Below are positions 37,655 through 50,045 of a DNA stretch of 64,000 nucleotides, one piece after another. The translations under genes and the position numbers were made by a program. This DNA comes from Echinometra lucunter (lineage: Eukaryota; Echinodermata; Echinoidea; Camarodonta; Echinometridae). The stretch covers positions 1,483,491 through 1,547,490 of the forward strand of contig CM057157.1 of NCBI GenBank assembly GCA_029962745.1, in the 5' to 3' direction. Below the pieces are notes generated by a model. It worked only from the letters and a program-made list of their open reading frames with translations, was not told where the DNA came from and made no database searches. The first letter of the stretch is position 1. The number at the start of each line of letters is the position of its first letter.

Positions 37655-37913
37655 TAAAGCTTGCATATCAAAACCTACACAAGACAGACTACAGTAGTCA
37701 AAGAGTTAATGTCTGAAATGTAAGCTTGCAAAACCCATACAATCAAGTCTGCAAAAAAGTCAAAGAGTTTAATGACTGAGATATAAAGCTTGCATATAGC
37801 AAGACCCATACATTCTCGACTACAGTAGTCCGAGTTAATGTCTGAGATACAAAGCTTGCATATATCAAAACCCATATATTGTAATCTACAGTAGTCAAAG
37901 AGTTAACGTCTGA
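37655..37913. repeat. ~65-bp minisatellite, four units, copy B
   Basis: Counterpart of 20601-20860 with only point differences. Confidence 0.9.
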
Positions 37914-39337
37914 GGTGAGAGACATGTCACATCTGTCAAATCCAAAAGACGAGCCACACAGCATTCATCATAATTCTAATCTGACAGCTTTTTGTCCCAC
38001 TTTTTCTCTCCTTCCTCCAACGAGTGGAGATAACGGGCACGCGACCGACCGTGGGCAGTTTTCTCGCTAAGCTCGGCCGGACAAACACAAGAGGGGGCCG
38101 TCACGGTTCTCTGCACGTCCATACGGTTTGTTAGCAGGCTCCCACGGCAAACCTTCTCCTTACAATGGTTGCGCTAAGTCAGGCACTTAATTCATTATCT
38201 CCTGCTGTTCTCCCTTTCCTGCTTGTTTTCATAAACATGGTTTGGGAACAAAATATGAGAATGGCAAACTCTGGTCAAGGAGAAGTTTTCACCCTCTAAT
38301 CCCAATCCATCAGATGGTTAAATCAAAATAAAAACAGGTAAGCAATATAAACATATCAAGGTGCTGGTAGAAAAGTGCTGGTAGAAAAGTGTTTTCATGA
38401 CTGCATCATGTACTGTGTGTGTCCAATTAGACAGGGGAAAATGTGTGTTTTGCCCAAAATAAATTTACATATCCTTTACACTTGCAATTTCTATTTTTTA
38501 TTCTTCTCAATCTGCATTTGTTTGTATTTTACAGTAAATACATGTATATGACATACAAGTGAAAATTTATGAAATAATATCTTCTTTTTGTTGTTGTCCT
38601 TGTTGTTCAGACCACAGCAAGGGGAATAAGGTAACATTTTCCTTCAGAATGGATACAAATAAATATCTTTTTTTTCTGACATGTATTGGGCAAATAACAT
38701 AGCAATTTGTTTTGTAATGTACATTGTACAAACAACACAAAAATTCAGTTTTGACATGACTAAACCAGCAGCATGTACATTACATGTACTTGAATACAAA
38801 TGAGCCAGACATGAGGTACCAAAATATACCCATCAAAGCAAATAACAAAGTTGAAGTAATCAAGCCAAAATGTGGCTTGTCACATCTAGCCTTACACTGT
38901 ATCAGTCATTATGCAGACAAACTTTGTGTTGAATACAGCGTCAAGATCACAGGTGTCATGTGATCTAGTTTCTAAAATGGAGAGGAATCATGTTCATTTT
39001 GAAAATATCCCAGGAGATACTGGTTCAAAATGTATCATATCAATTTGAGCAATCTATGCTGCATTGACACAGAGAAAGAGATGGAGAGATGGAGAGATGG
39101 AGAGATGGAGAGAGGAGGGGAGGGAAGGAGTAGACACAAGGAGAGATTAGAAAATACTAGCAATACATGTATGGTCAGCAAAGAAAGAAACGGGAAGACA
39201 GAAAGAGTGGGTGGATAGAGAAGGAAAGACCCCCCACCCCCTGCCAAAAAAAAAAAATAGAGAAGAGAAAGAAAAGAAGAAGAGACAGAAAAACAGAGGA
39301 TAAAGAGGAAGAGGGAGAAGAGATAGAGGGAGAAAGA

Positions 39338-40400
39338 GATATAAAGAGACATAGTGAGAGATAAAGAGATAGAGGGAGAAGAGATATGGAGAAAGAAGAA
39401 GAGACAGAAAAACAGAGGATAAAGAGGAAGAGGGAGAAGAGATATGGAGAAAGAGATATAAAGAGACAGTGAGAGATAAAGAGACATAGTGAGAGATAAA
39501 GAGACATAGTGAGATATAAAGAGACATAGTGAGAGATAAAGAGACATAGTGAGAGATAAAGAGACATAGTGAGAGATAAAGAGACATAGTGAAAGATAAA
39601 GAGACATAGTGAGAGATAAAGAGACATAGTGAGAGATAAAGAGACATAGTGAAAGATAAAGAGACATAGTGAGAGATAAAGAGACAGTGAGAGATAAAGA
39701 GACATAGTGAGAGATAAAGAGACATAGTGAGAGATAAAGAGACATAGTGAGAGATAAAGAGACATAGTGAAAGATAAAGAGACATAGTGAGAGATAAAGA
39801 GATAGAGGGAGAAGAGATATGGAGAAAGAAGAAGAGACAGAAAAACAGAGGATAAAGAGGAAGAGGGAGAAGAGATATGGAGAAAGAGATATAAAGAGAC
39901 ATAGTGAGAGATAAAGAGACATAGTGAGAGATAAAGAGACATAGTGAGATATAAAGAGACATAGTGAGAGATAAAGAGACATAGTGAGAGATAAAGAGAC
40001 ATAGTGAGAGATAAAGAGACATAGTGAGAGATAAAGAGACATAGTGAGAGATAAAGAGACACAGTGAGAGATAAAGAGACATAGTGAGAGATAAAGAGAT
40101 AGAGGGAGAGATAAAGAGACATAGTGAGAGATAAAGAGACATAGTGAGAGATAAAGAGACATAGTGAGATATAAAGAGACATAGTGAGAGATAAAGAGAC
40201 ATAGTGAGAGATAAAGAGACATAGTGAGAGATAAAGAGACATAGTGAGAGATAAAGAGACATAGTGAGAGATAAAGAGACATAGTGAGAGATAAAGAGAC
40301 ATAGTGAGAGATAAAGAGACATAGTGAGAGATAAAGAGACATAGTGAGAGATAAAGAGACATAGTGAGAGATAAAGAGACATAGTGAGAGATAAAGAGAT
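39338..40400. repeat. 20-bp VNTR, expanded (roughly 50 units), copy B
   Basis: Near-perfect 20-bp units ataaagagacatagtgagag, repeated in step from about 39338 to 39800 and from about 39890 to 40400. The blocks are separated by a longer higher-order segment (agagggagaagagatatgg...) that itself occurs at about 39367-39465 and 39799-39892. Long serine/leucine/tyrosine-rich minus-strand frames of 438-572 codons cover it only because the unit has no stop on that strand. Confidence 0.95.
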
Positions 40401-42472
40401 AGAGGGAGAAAGAAGGAAGAAGATGAAGAAAAAGATAGGGAAAGAAAGAAAGACATGGGACACATAAGGGGAAGGTATATGAAGAGAGAAAAAAAGAGAA
40501 AAAAAAAGACAAAGGGATAGAGAGAGATAAGATTTGATTTGATTTGATTTATGTAGGATACTAATCGTTGAAACTGACAGCTGATGGCCATTCTTTCACA
40601 AATATCAAACATAAAAAATACATACATGGTATGAGTATAATGAAATAGTAACAGGAAGGGGAAGAGAAGAAGGAGAGGGAAAGCAGAGAGAATGACAGAA
40701 ATAGAGAGAGTGGGAGAGAAAAAGGAAGAATCCTCCCAACACCTCTTCCTCATATCACCACTATATAATAAGAGAGAGAAAAAGGAAACAAGTTCTATAC
40801 AGATGCATCAGCCCAATCTGCGCTCCATCTCCCCCATTCTATTGCTTGCCAGTGATGCGGTTCGAGAGAAAATAATCACACACCTTTATTTCAGGATGCA
40901 GAGATAACAGGGACAGTGAGATGAGATGGGGGAGGGGGGTGACGATGGATGGAGAGTCAATGTACTTTTTGTATTCCGTGTGCGATAATCTGTACGAGAC
41001 AAAAGCAAACATGAGAGTGGTATAAGGCACCTGTCGATTAAGGGCATACATGATATGGGTGTTTAGAATAAGATTGCTTGCTATAAGGCGTTCAGGATGT
41101 TTAAACAATGGCTACATTCACTACATACAGGTGTAGCCTGTCATAGAGACGGATCACCAACCCTTGCTCAAAGCTTCTCAATCTCTACACAGTTCAGGAT
41201 AACAGACAATGATATCAAACAAAAACTCACTACCACAGCCGGGTGCATATCCATTGACATTTTTTTTTTTCATTTGGCTATTTCGAGCTTTGGTTTCAAT
41301 GCTTGACCTTTAGATGTTTCAATGTCCTTCCCTCAATAATAATTATAATAATAATGATGATAAAACACTTAACAACCTGCCTCATAATAATTTTTGGTGC
41401 AAATAGGAACATACAAAAAAAAAAACTCCAAATAAAATCTTGATCTAATCACTCTTCTCATTCCTTTCAACTGCACTGATTTAGAGAGGTGAAATATAAA
41501 TGGTACACCATATAACATGCACAATACCTTATATCTACATGTACACTATAATGTAGGTGACACAATTCCCCATAAACTAAAAATGCATATCATTTGCTTA
41601 ACCTTTTTTTTCTTTTCTGTTATCATGACCATACACTGACAGTACTGACAGTGGCAATATTAAAACCATTTATTTATCAACATATTATGTCTATGTTGAT
41701 ATATCTTTTCAACAAAAAAAATCAATCCTTTTTTTTCTGAATTATTACATTACTAAATTTGAAAAATAAATTCTTGTATTAAAAAAAAATCATACTCTGA
41801 GACCAATGAACATTCACATTTTCCTTCAATCATGTTCTATTAAACTCATCTCGATTCATGATTTCATTACTAACACTGTGCCCTCCATATGTACTTTGTG
41901 TGTATTGATGGATTAGACTCATTAGTCAACTCATCAAGATATAGACAGTATTGTTGTGATATAACAATAACTGCTTAACAACACAGCTATTCACAAGGGA
42001 CATTGGATTCTCAGGTAATCAAATCAAATACCAATAGGGGAGTGATTTCCAGCATTTAATTATCTACTCTCTGACAATCTGCAGGCACCATTCTATGTTG
42101 TCCAACACTGCCTGGTGTAATCTGCCATCCAGGGAAAAACGGAAGTAATTCTATAGAATGAGTTTCTAAATGAAGAAAACATATCACTGTTTTATAGGGA
42201 AATCTGTGGAGTTGCTTCCTTTCAATGAGTTGATATTTGGGAAACTGGGGGTCACATGACCTTGATTTTTGCAACGTCATACAAAAAAGTACCCCAAATC
42301 AAAAATAAATATATCATTTTTGAAGCAAATCAATGCTGAATCCTTTTGTTGTTGAGTGGCAGTAATGTGCACAAAAATTATCATCCTCTATTGATATTAT
42401 TACTTAGAACTGCTACCTCTACTACTTTTACCTTGTTTCTCCCCCTCCTCCTCCTCTAGCTTTCCACCAGTT

Positions 42473-42475
<3 letters not shown>

Positions 42476-42515
<40 letters not shown>
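42476..42515. repeat. (CT)20 microsatellite
   Basis: Pure (CT)n starting 44 bases past the point where the copy-A contig stops (equivalent of 42431). Supports contig termination at low-complexity sequence. Confidence 0.95.
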
Positions 42516-42517
<2 letters not shown>

Positions 42518-42689
42518 TCTCTTCATCTCTCTCTATTTCTATCTTCATTTCTGTCTATCTTGATCTTCCCCCTTCTCTAATGTAAGGAGGAAAATTAGCT
42601 TCAAATTTTATATGCAGTTTGATCTAAACTATGTCATTAAATGTAGTACTTTACAAAAGCTTATGATGCTATGTACAGTTTCAAATTAA

Positions 42690-43094
42690 CCCATTCGTGA
42701 CAGGAATTATTTAAAGCCTAATTTGATCAGCTTTTATTCTTCAAATTGGCAACACCAAAATTTTTATTTTATTGCTACATTTTTCTTATAAAACGTCATG
42801 TATCTGAAATGAATATAAATTGACAGAAATTACGATAAGTCAAAAAGCTGCCAATTTGCAGGGGAAAACAGTGATTTTAAACTTTCTATCACATTGCCAA
42901 TTTAAGGATTTTAATGCTTATTTTCCTTCAAAAAATTTTCAGCATCAATCAACAAATATTGATGCAACCAAAATGGGCACAGTTTGTGTAGAATTTTTTG
43001 CTCTTTCTGCTCATGTATTTGGTATGATTTTTAGGGCTTTGCATTAAAAGATATTAGGCCAAACCACAAAATGTGGACCTCTGTCACAAATGGG
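42690..43094 (+). mobile_element. TTAA-flanked MITE family 1, copy 3
   Basis: A 405-bp element with TTAA at 42686-42689 and 43095-43098, termini CCCATTCGTGACAGG / TCACAAATGGG. It has the same internal sequence as the other copies, including the block reading GTVCVEFFALSAHVFGMIF in one frame. It lies just outside the duplicated region, so no empty site is available for comparison. Confidence 0.9.
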
Positions 43095-43098
43095 TTAA

Positions 43099-46039
43099 AT
43101 GAGGATTTGTATGACCATGCTCCATGTAATTAACATTGTCTGGAATATCGAGAATAGAAATTAATGTTATCTGTACATTTTATTATTTCAAATCTACCTG
43201 TGTAAATTGACTAGGTATTTTGTAGGTAACATCATTAGTTTGTGCATTAATGCAGTAATTGATCATCAAAATTGGCTTTTTTTTCACAAAATTTGTACTT
43301 TGCACTTCTTCTTATGCCAAAATGGCATATCTCAATAACAATTGTGAAGCATATTCTTTTCACAGTTTTTATACATTTTTTGATGATGAATATAGCAAGA
43401 TACAGATACAAGTATTCAATCTGTCCAATTGTTAATGTGTAAGGCAGGGATGGTGTGTTTAAAACAGAGCATTTTAAATAGGCATCGGGGGGGGGGGAGG
43501 GGAGTGTACAAAAAATAAACATGATTTAAAACTGATTAAAACCAAGCAAATCTTTTTTTTTTTTTTCATTTGAAAACACTAATCATGATTTTTTTTTTCT
43601 AACTCTGAAAAAGGACCTTTATTTGGAATAAACTGCCACTGGAAATGAGAAAAGTCCTATCTGTTACTGTCTTCAAAGTTTTGTTGAGTTGCCTTTTTTC
43701 AGAAGTTTTTGATTACCGCTAGTGTTTGTTGTATGCCTGTGCAGTAGCACTGTTGGGAGCTCTGTTACATCACAGTGCAGTAGAGTATATTGATATAGTA
43801 ATGTCTATTATTGTTATCATCATATTTGTACTGCAAAGTGTAAATGATTTTGATTACTACTTTGACAGCACTTACCCGCTAAAACATGTTTTCAAAATAT
43901 TTGAAACTATTTAAAACAAAACAAATATATTCTGGGGCTTTTTCATTCAAAAAATCTTTTAGAAATGCATTTCCCCCCCCCCTTTTTTTTTTAAACAAAA
44001 CAATTTTTTTTAAAAATAACAACCCCGAAGTTTATTGGTCAATATGTACTGTACAATGGGATGAACAGGGATATAGATTGAAAAAAGGACACTTTGGAAG
44101 ACTGTTTGGTTACAAATTTTCTTTCCAGTAAAAAACTAAATCTTTCTTATCTTTTTATTAATCATGAACAAAAGACATTTAAAAAATCCTTAATTAGTCC
44201 TAGATGAAACAAAAAAATATGGCAAAGGTCTTTGCCATATTTTGGGGGGAAGAGGAACAATTATGTTCCTCTTCACATTGTCATTGTCATTGTCATTGTC
44301 AATGCATAGTCATAGCTCATCCTATTAATTCAGTTTTACTGCACAGCTGATACACATGTCTATGACATGGTGACAACAACAACAAATAAAACAGAAGATA
44401 CGAGCATGAGAAAAGCTTCAGAGAAAGTAGTCAATATGGTTGGAAGTCTCCTCCATACAAGCTTTTGTCTTCTCTCTGTCTCCATAGTTGCTATTTTCGT
44501 AGACATATTAATGCTAAGATGTAAATAATAGATATGATTAGGAAGAGGGGTGCTAACGTCAACCAGAAGCTGACATGGACTATCCGTCTACACGGAAGAG
44601 ACAAGCAACGATTTAAACTTTCATGCCACTACCATGACAATACAGATGCCCCTCCCCTCTCATCAGCCCTAATTTATTGTTGAAGCCGCTTTGAACCTTT
44701 GCCAAAGCTGCGTGTAATAAATCAAAGAGGCATCTCACTCACACCTCGGCACGCTCTCCCACCTTGCATCGTTAAATTGTGATGAGCCACAAGACAAAGA
44801 GAGAGTTTAAAAACCCAATACCCCTGCTAGACAATAGGTCTCCACTCAACATGCCTACTGCTACGTTTTAGAGAAAAGAAAATAGACAAATCTGCTAATT
44901 GATCAGCTCTCTCAAAGGTTAGATCACATAAACCTTTTTTCTTGTGGGCATAGCTAATTTTTCATAACACTGGTAAACATATGGGCATATTTCTAAATCT
45001 TAGGCCTCCAAGTAGCCCCTAAACATTTTTTTTTTTTCAATTCCTTTCATTGGGCCTTTTCTAGCACAAAGCACAACCTTTTCTGGTTCTCATATATCTT
45101 TTTCTCTTGTTTCCCTCTTCTTCTTTTTTTCCTCTCTTCTCTTCAGTATATCACAACACTGCATTTTTGCTGCTTAAGAATGCTTTATTTTGAAGAAAAA
45201 AAAGTCATAATTTAAGATCTTTTTTTGTTTAATTCTAATTCTTATAGAGAATACTTTCTGTCTTTCACCTTGTTGAATGCACAACAAAACTAATGCACCT
45301 TACATGCAAACAAGAAACTGCTGAGCACTATATTTCTATACTGTAGTAATGTCCACTTGTACAATGAATATGTGTAGTTATCAATCTAGCTATCTCTACA
45401 TGTATATCTATCTATCTGTATACCGTTAATAAGAAAGGGAGGGGTATAGACATTATAATGTAGGTTAAAAGCTGTACTGCACATGCTGCCATTGTTCAGA
45501 TTGCAATTAAAGAAACTTGTAATTTCCTGAGAAAAGAGGGAAAATTGAAAGTAAAAGAGTTCTGTACAGCTCAAATGAAAGTCCACAGCCAAATAAATGA
45601 AGTATTGCAGCCAAGCTGGCAGACAGAAGTTCAGAGCTTTAATGGCAGGTCATTGAGGCTAATCCTCTTTCTCTACAAGCACAATTAACAGTGAGATGTT
45701 TGGGTCAAATCAGCAATTATTTCATTTGGTTCGTCCAAGTGTGGTGGCGCCTCTCTTCGATACCAAATATCCAAGCTGTCTCAAACCAGTAAGTACTTGT
45801 GGATTATTCGTTATCTACTTTCCTACTCATTTCCTACTGTCTAAGGAATATTCACATTATTAACTGCTTTATACTTTCTTGCTGGTTACACAAAAAGCTA
45901 AGACAACTACCTCCATACTTCTCTATCTTTGTCCATTCTGATATGGTTCAATCTAATGTGCTAAAATTTCATTCATTTTATATCATGATTGTCCTTTGGG
46001 TAAACTAGTGAATTCTGCTATCATAAGAGATGTAACATG
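43099..46039. other. Large intron, mostly unremarkable
   Basis: AT-rich sequence with a poly-G tract near 43487, poly-C/poly-T near 43975, a small inverted repeat around atatggcaaaggtctttgcc (44218-44240) and a (cattgt)n run at 44276-44300. The candidate block at 44545-44830 lies here. No exon seen. Confidence 0.55.
44545..44830. promoter_or_regulatory. Complex-sequence block in the large intron; candidate conserved element
   Basis: About 285 bases of non-repetitive, higher-complexity sequence with short motifs such as ctttgaacctttgcc and aatcaaag (TCF/LEF-like cores). No open frame of note. Listed because its texture differs from the AT-rich flanks; the evidence is weak. Confidence 0.22.
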
Positions 46040-46480
46040 TATACTGTATGAGCTGAAATTTTCGCGGTGGTTCAATTTTCGCTAATTTCGAGATGATGTC
46101 CTCGTCAAAATTTCCACTCAGTAAAATGCCTATATACTGTACGGAAATATCTTTCAAAACGTGAAAATAATAACTCGCTAATATGTCAAACTTGTCTCAA
46201 ATCGCTAAAATATCTGTACGCTAAAATATTAGCTTATGCAGTACATAATATGTTTGGAACAAAAATGCGACAAACCACATACAAGCCATTTGAGGCAAGA
46301 TCAGTTTTGTACATAAGCTGGTATCGACTGTTGCAGGCGTACATGTATGAAATAGAAGTATTCAATATTGAAAATGCAGAAATATGCGTGGTACATCAAT
46401 TTTCGTGGATTTTGCCCTATTTTCGGCAAGCGCAAATTTTGGAACTCGCAAAAATATTAGCACAATTTCATATGCACTGA
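46040..46480. mobile_element. Degenerate AAATTTTCGC-rich inverted-repeat element
   Basis: The left end reads GTATGAGCTGAAATTTTCGC; the right end (reverse complement) reads GTGCATATGAAATTGTGC followed by TTTTGCGAG. Between them are many copies of TTTTCGC / GCGAAAAT / CGCTAAAAT on both strands. This resembles widespread AT-rich MITE families of marine invertebrates with TTTCGC motifs (impression, not searched). Related motifs continue to about 46605. Confidence 0.5.
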
Positions 46481-47286
46481 AATATCAAATCAAATCTTGC
46501 ACTTTTGCCAGTGATTAATTGTACATCACGAATTAAGAACCTGTGAATATGTTCTTGGGTTGCTCAGCGCGAAAATGTATTAATCATGCGAAAATAGCAG
46601 CGTTTACAGTGTGTGTATGAGTGGAGTAGGTTAACATCTACACAAGATAAACCAATTGAGAATATCTGGTTTTGGTCCTTCTACACTATGTTCTTCTCCA
46701 TACATCTCTAAATAACCTGTATGGTTTAGCTTTGTCTCTTTCACTCTCACACACTCTCTCTCTCCCTCTCTCTCTCTTTTACTCTCTCTTCATCATATTC
46801 TTCTCATTTTGGGTGTTGTTGCATAATACTCTTTAATAAATACCCTTCCATCACTTGCAGCTTCAAAATAATTTATACAACTCACTCCTAGATCCTAATC
46901 AAATGATTGGTTGAGCGCAGTCACGTGTGATTCAGTTTTTGAGGCTATCACACGTTTTTTTCTGAAAAGTGTGCAACAGTTTCCACTCCTATCACACGTT
47001 TTTTGTTTAGTTGTAGTTTTTTCTTTTATTCTTTTTGTGTTGTTAATATGGCAAGGACATTGAATGCGCTTACCCTTTGTATGTGTGCTACTTGGAAGCA
47101 CATTACACTTAACTTGGCTAGGCTGCGCTTATACATGATGCAATGTACGTCACACAAGAAAGCAAATGGCTGCTTTCATGACTGTGCGAATCTTTGGGGT
47201 AAGTAGACAAAAAAAGTTTGTAGGATAGATCTTTTTTTGTTTTTTCTTTTATCAAATAACATGATCTAGAAGAGTCGTTGCATAAA

Positions 47287-47424
47287 ACAAATGATGCATG
47301 TCTTCATTCGTTCATTATACAATCTATCCACTCTCGTTGAGGCTATGTGCATCTATTGCACTCAACCTCAACTGGAGTAGTGCAGATAGATCGTATAATG
47401 AACTCAGGCGCATGCATCATTTGT
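47287..47424. repeat. 138-bp imperfect inverted repeat
   Basis: Outer arms ACAAATGATGCATG / CATGCATCATTTGT are perfect, followed by paired TTCATTATAC / GTATAATGAA and GATAGAT-type segments and an inner GTTGAGG / CAACCTCAAC pairing. Probably a MITE or a hairpin remnant. No target duplication recognised. Confidence 0.7.
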
Positions 47425-47555
47425 ATAATATAAAGCAAGTAGTTCATATTCTTGATCTTCCCTTCAAGCTTTTCATACAATTGCATAAAACCCAATGGGT
47501 ATTGTACCTCAAAAACTCTTGACCAAGAAACAAATATTATAAAACTTCAATTGAA

Positions 47556-48045
47556 AGCATTGGCTTACTTTGTGAGCAGCCGATTTAAAAAAATTCTCAA
47601 ACTAAGATGAAATGTGTGTGGATACTTGTATTTGTACTCAAAAACCCTGAAACCTACCATAATTTGGAATGAAAAACTGTAAGTTAGATGCAAACAACGA
47701 TTTTATTGTTTTTTGTCTCAGAGATAATAAATTAGAGAAATATTTTGCTCAAATTAAGAAATACATGTACTGTTATCTGCCTCCTGCCACGTGATACGCC
47801 AATACACACAGTACGGTCCGGTGAGCCGCGTGCGCATGTGCACTCCTTACGTCTAGTCTGTGCAACCGAACCTCGTATATTTTTCAAACAGTGATTCATA
47901 TTTTTAATATTTAAAGATACTTCCTATAGATATCATACTTTGAAACTTTCAGACTGGTATGTTTACACTATAACCCTTATGTTTATCCCATTTTCAAGTA
48001 ACAAAATGAGATTTTTAAAAATCATAACAATGTTAACCAATGTCT
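47556..48045. mobile_element. TTAA-flanked element family 2, short form
   Basis: About 490 bp, with left terminus AAGCATTGGCTTACTTTG (flank TTGA, apparently a decayed TTAA) and right terminus ...GTTAACCAATGTCT followed by TTAA. Its interior matches both outer parts of 26156-28378 but lacks the satellite. It therefore shows the ancestral structure of the family and marks the nested insertion boundary. It contains a GC-richer stretch around a gtgcgcatg motif. Confidence 0.8.
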
Positions 48046-48049
48046 TTAA

Positions 48050-48458
48050 CCCATTCATGACAGGAATTATTTAAAGCCTAATTTGATCAGCTTTTATTCT
48101 TCAAATTGGCAACACCAACATTTTTATTTTATTGCTACATTTTTTCTTATAAAACATCATGTATCTGAAATGAATATAAATTGACAGAAAGTATGATGAG
48201 AAGTCAAAATGTTGCCAATTTGCTGAGAAAACAGTGATTTTGAACTTTCCATCGCATTGCCAATTTACGGATTTTAATGCTTATTTTCCTTTAAAAAATT
48301 GTCAGCATCAAACAACAAATACTGACGCAACCAAAATGGGCACAGTTTGTGTAGAATTTTTTGTTCTTTCTGCTCTTGTATTTGGTATGATTTTTAAGGC
48401 TCTGCATCAAAAGATATTAGGCCAAACCACAAAATGTGGACTCTCTGTCATGAATGGG
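48050..48458 (+). mobile_element. TTAA-flanked MITE family 1, copy 4
   Basis: A 409-bp element with TTAA at 48046-48049 and 48459-48462, termini CCCATTCATGACAGG / TCATGAATGGG. It sits immediately against the right end of another TTAA element (47556-48045): its left target duplication coincides with the right flanking TTAA of the older element, so it used that TTAA as its insertion site. Confidence 0.88.
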
Positions 48459-49251
48459 TTAATGGAATCATATAACTGAGTATACATATTTTAGAATGGA
48501 AAGGGGGTTATTCATGAGGGGGGGGGGGGGGCAATAAGTAGTAGTGACTGGTACATATACCATATGAGCATTGGGCAAAGGAAATGAACATATTAAGGTC
48601 CCATCAATTGAGAACTGAGAGCTCTTGCACAATCCAGCAATGAAGCACGTGTCCAGGTTTATAGATATAATTTGGCATGCCGTAGCCTGGGGTACAGTTG
48701 TGTAGCGCCGTCTCTTGTCCACCAGAATACAGCTTTGCAATGCTGTCAAGGCAACTTTTATGTCATGATCGGTAATAACAATTCCAATGCTGATTTTCTT
48801 TCTTTTATTGACCTTTTTTTAACTAATTACAATAAATTTATTTGTAACGTTGTATTTTTTCAAGAGTTTAATTATAAATTTGGACAGTTAATTTTACACA
48901 AGGAAATTATCTTAATCCCTAAACTCGCCCCATGATCATTCGTTTACATCATTCAACGTCAGCAACAGTACTATATTGTTTCATGCATGCGTGCTTGCCA
49001 GGCGTACATGGCAACAATTTTTAAGATCAAAGATATCGTAATAATCGAGACAGTTTGGTATAGCGACCAAAGAGAGGGCGACTAAAAAGGTTGGAATCAA
49101 ATTTATGGAATTTATTTCTTCTTGCATAAAACACTAAAAAATTACTTTCACACCTTTTAGGTTGGTCCGGGTATAGCGCTGAAATAAAAATCAAACAAAA
49201 CAGTGAACGTTTAGATGGCACCCCAGGATGTTAAACTCCAAATCATATATA

Positions 49252-49334
49252 ACCCTCCACAACAAAACAACCAATAAGTTGGAAATTTAATTTTTTTTAC
49301 ATTTTAACTTATTGGTCATTTTGTGGTGGAGGGT
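49252..49334. mobile_element. 83-bp hairpin element
   Basis: 29-base arms (49252-49280 and 49306-49334) pair at 26 of 29 positions: ACCCTCCACaACAAAAcaAC against ACCCTCCACCACAAAATGAC, with both arms ending ACCAATAAGTT. The loop is about 25 bases of T-rich sequence. It could be a minimal MITE; transcribed in the CCP6 intron it would form a precursor-like hairpin. Confidence 0.75.
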
Positions 49335-49819
49335 CACGTTTTGAGGACAACATGTTTTTCTTCATCAAGCATCAATAGAAGTATATTTCAGGTTGTTTAT
49401 AGCACAAAATGTCTACTTATATTTACATACATGCACTGATGGTATTGCTTGAAAATAAGTAGGCATACTGTAACATATACATGTCATTTTCTGATATGAA
49501 ATCTAAATATAGGGAATAGATATACAGCTGTATGAATATCAAATCTACAGATAGACACTTAAAATCTGCTATCTACCAGTATGGCTGAAAACCGATCAAT
49601 TAACATGCCCAGAGCTAAAACCTGTGAAATTCTTTTAGAAAATAAGAAGCAAAGGGCAAAATCCAAATGTTACTAAAAAGAGTGCCCGAGGAGGGAAGAA
49701 AAGCCGGGTCATTTTTAGTCCATCAAACAAGACACCCCCTAAGGGCAAGGCACAATCTCTCATTCTAATGAAAGATCTGAAAAGAGAAATAGAAAAGAAT
49801 ACCAGTGTGACATACTTCA

Positions 49820-50045
49820 TGTTTGGGAATGTTAAAAAGTCTAGGAGTTCGATTTCTGTTTGTTGGCAAATCCATTTGTGGGGGACCTACTGAATTTACA
49901 GGAGGGGAGAATTTACGTAGGGTAAGCATAGCTCCCCCCAACATGCGTGTGCCCTGTGGCAGGACCACTCAATGCTGTTCTTTGTGGAAGCTCGAGTGCC
50001 AGCGCAGCCTCGATGCAAATGCATGGTGGATGAATTATGGATGAC
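49820..50045. promoter_or_regulatory. Complex-sequence block with an octamer motif; candidate element
   Basis: About 225 bases of GC-richer unique sequence containing ATGCAAAT (POU-type octamer) at about 50014. The reading frames are short on both strands and show no recognised family. Regulatory function is speculative. Confidence 0.2.

Larger units (their letters stand above)
24879..42431. repeat. Large duplication, copy B (17.6 kb)
   Basis: Second copy of 9547-24377. It is about 2.7 kb longer because of a nested satellite transposon (26156-28378), a foldback MITE (29874-30142), a TTAA element (30979-31458), a local tandem duplication (35081-35395) and expansion of a 20-bp VNTR (39338-40400). 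These are partly offset by the absence of two MITEs and a 0.45-kb internal deletion at 36539-36923. Sequence beyond 42431 is unique and continues the intron towards the upstream exons. Confidence 0.95.

Noticed and set aside
39035..40753. Open frames of 438-572 codons on the minus strand
   Set aside because: All three minus frames are open because the 20-bp unit contains no stop on that strand; the products are pure serine/leucine/tyrosine repeats with no domain, and copy A lacks them.
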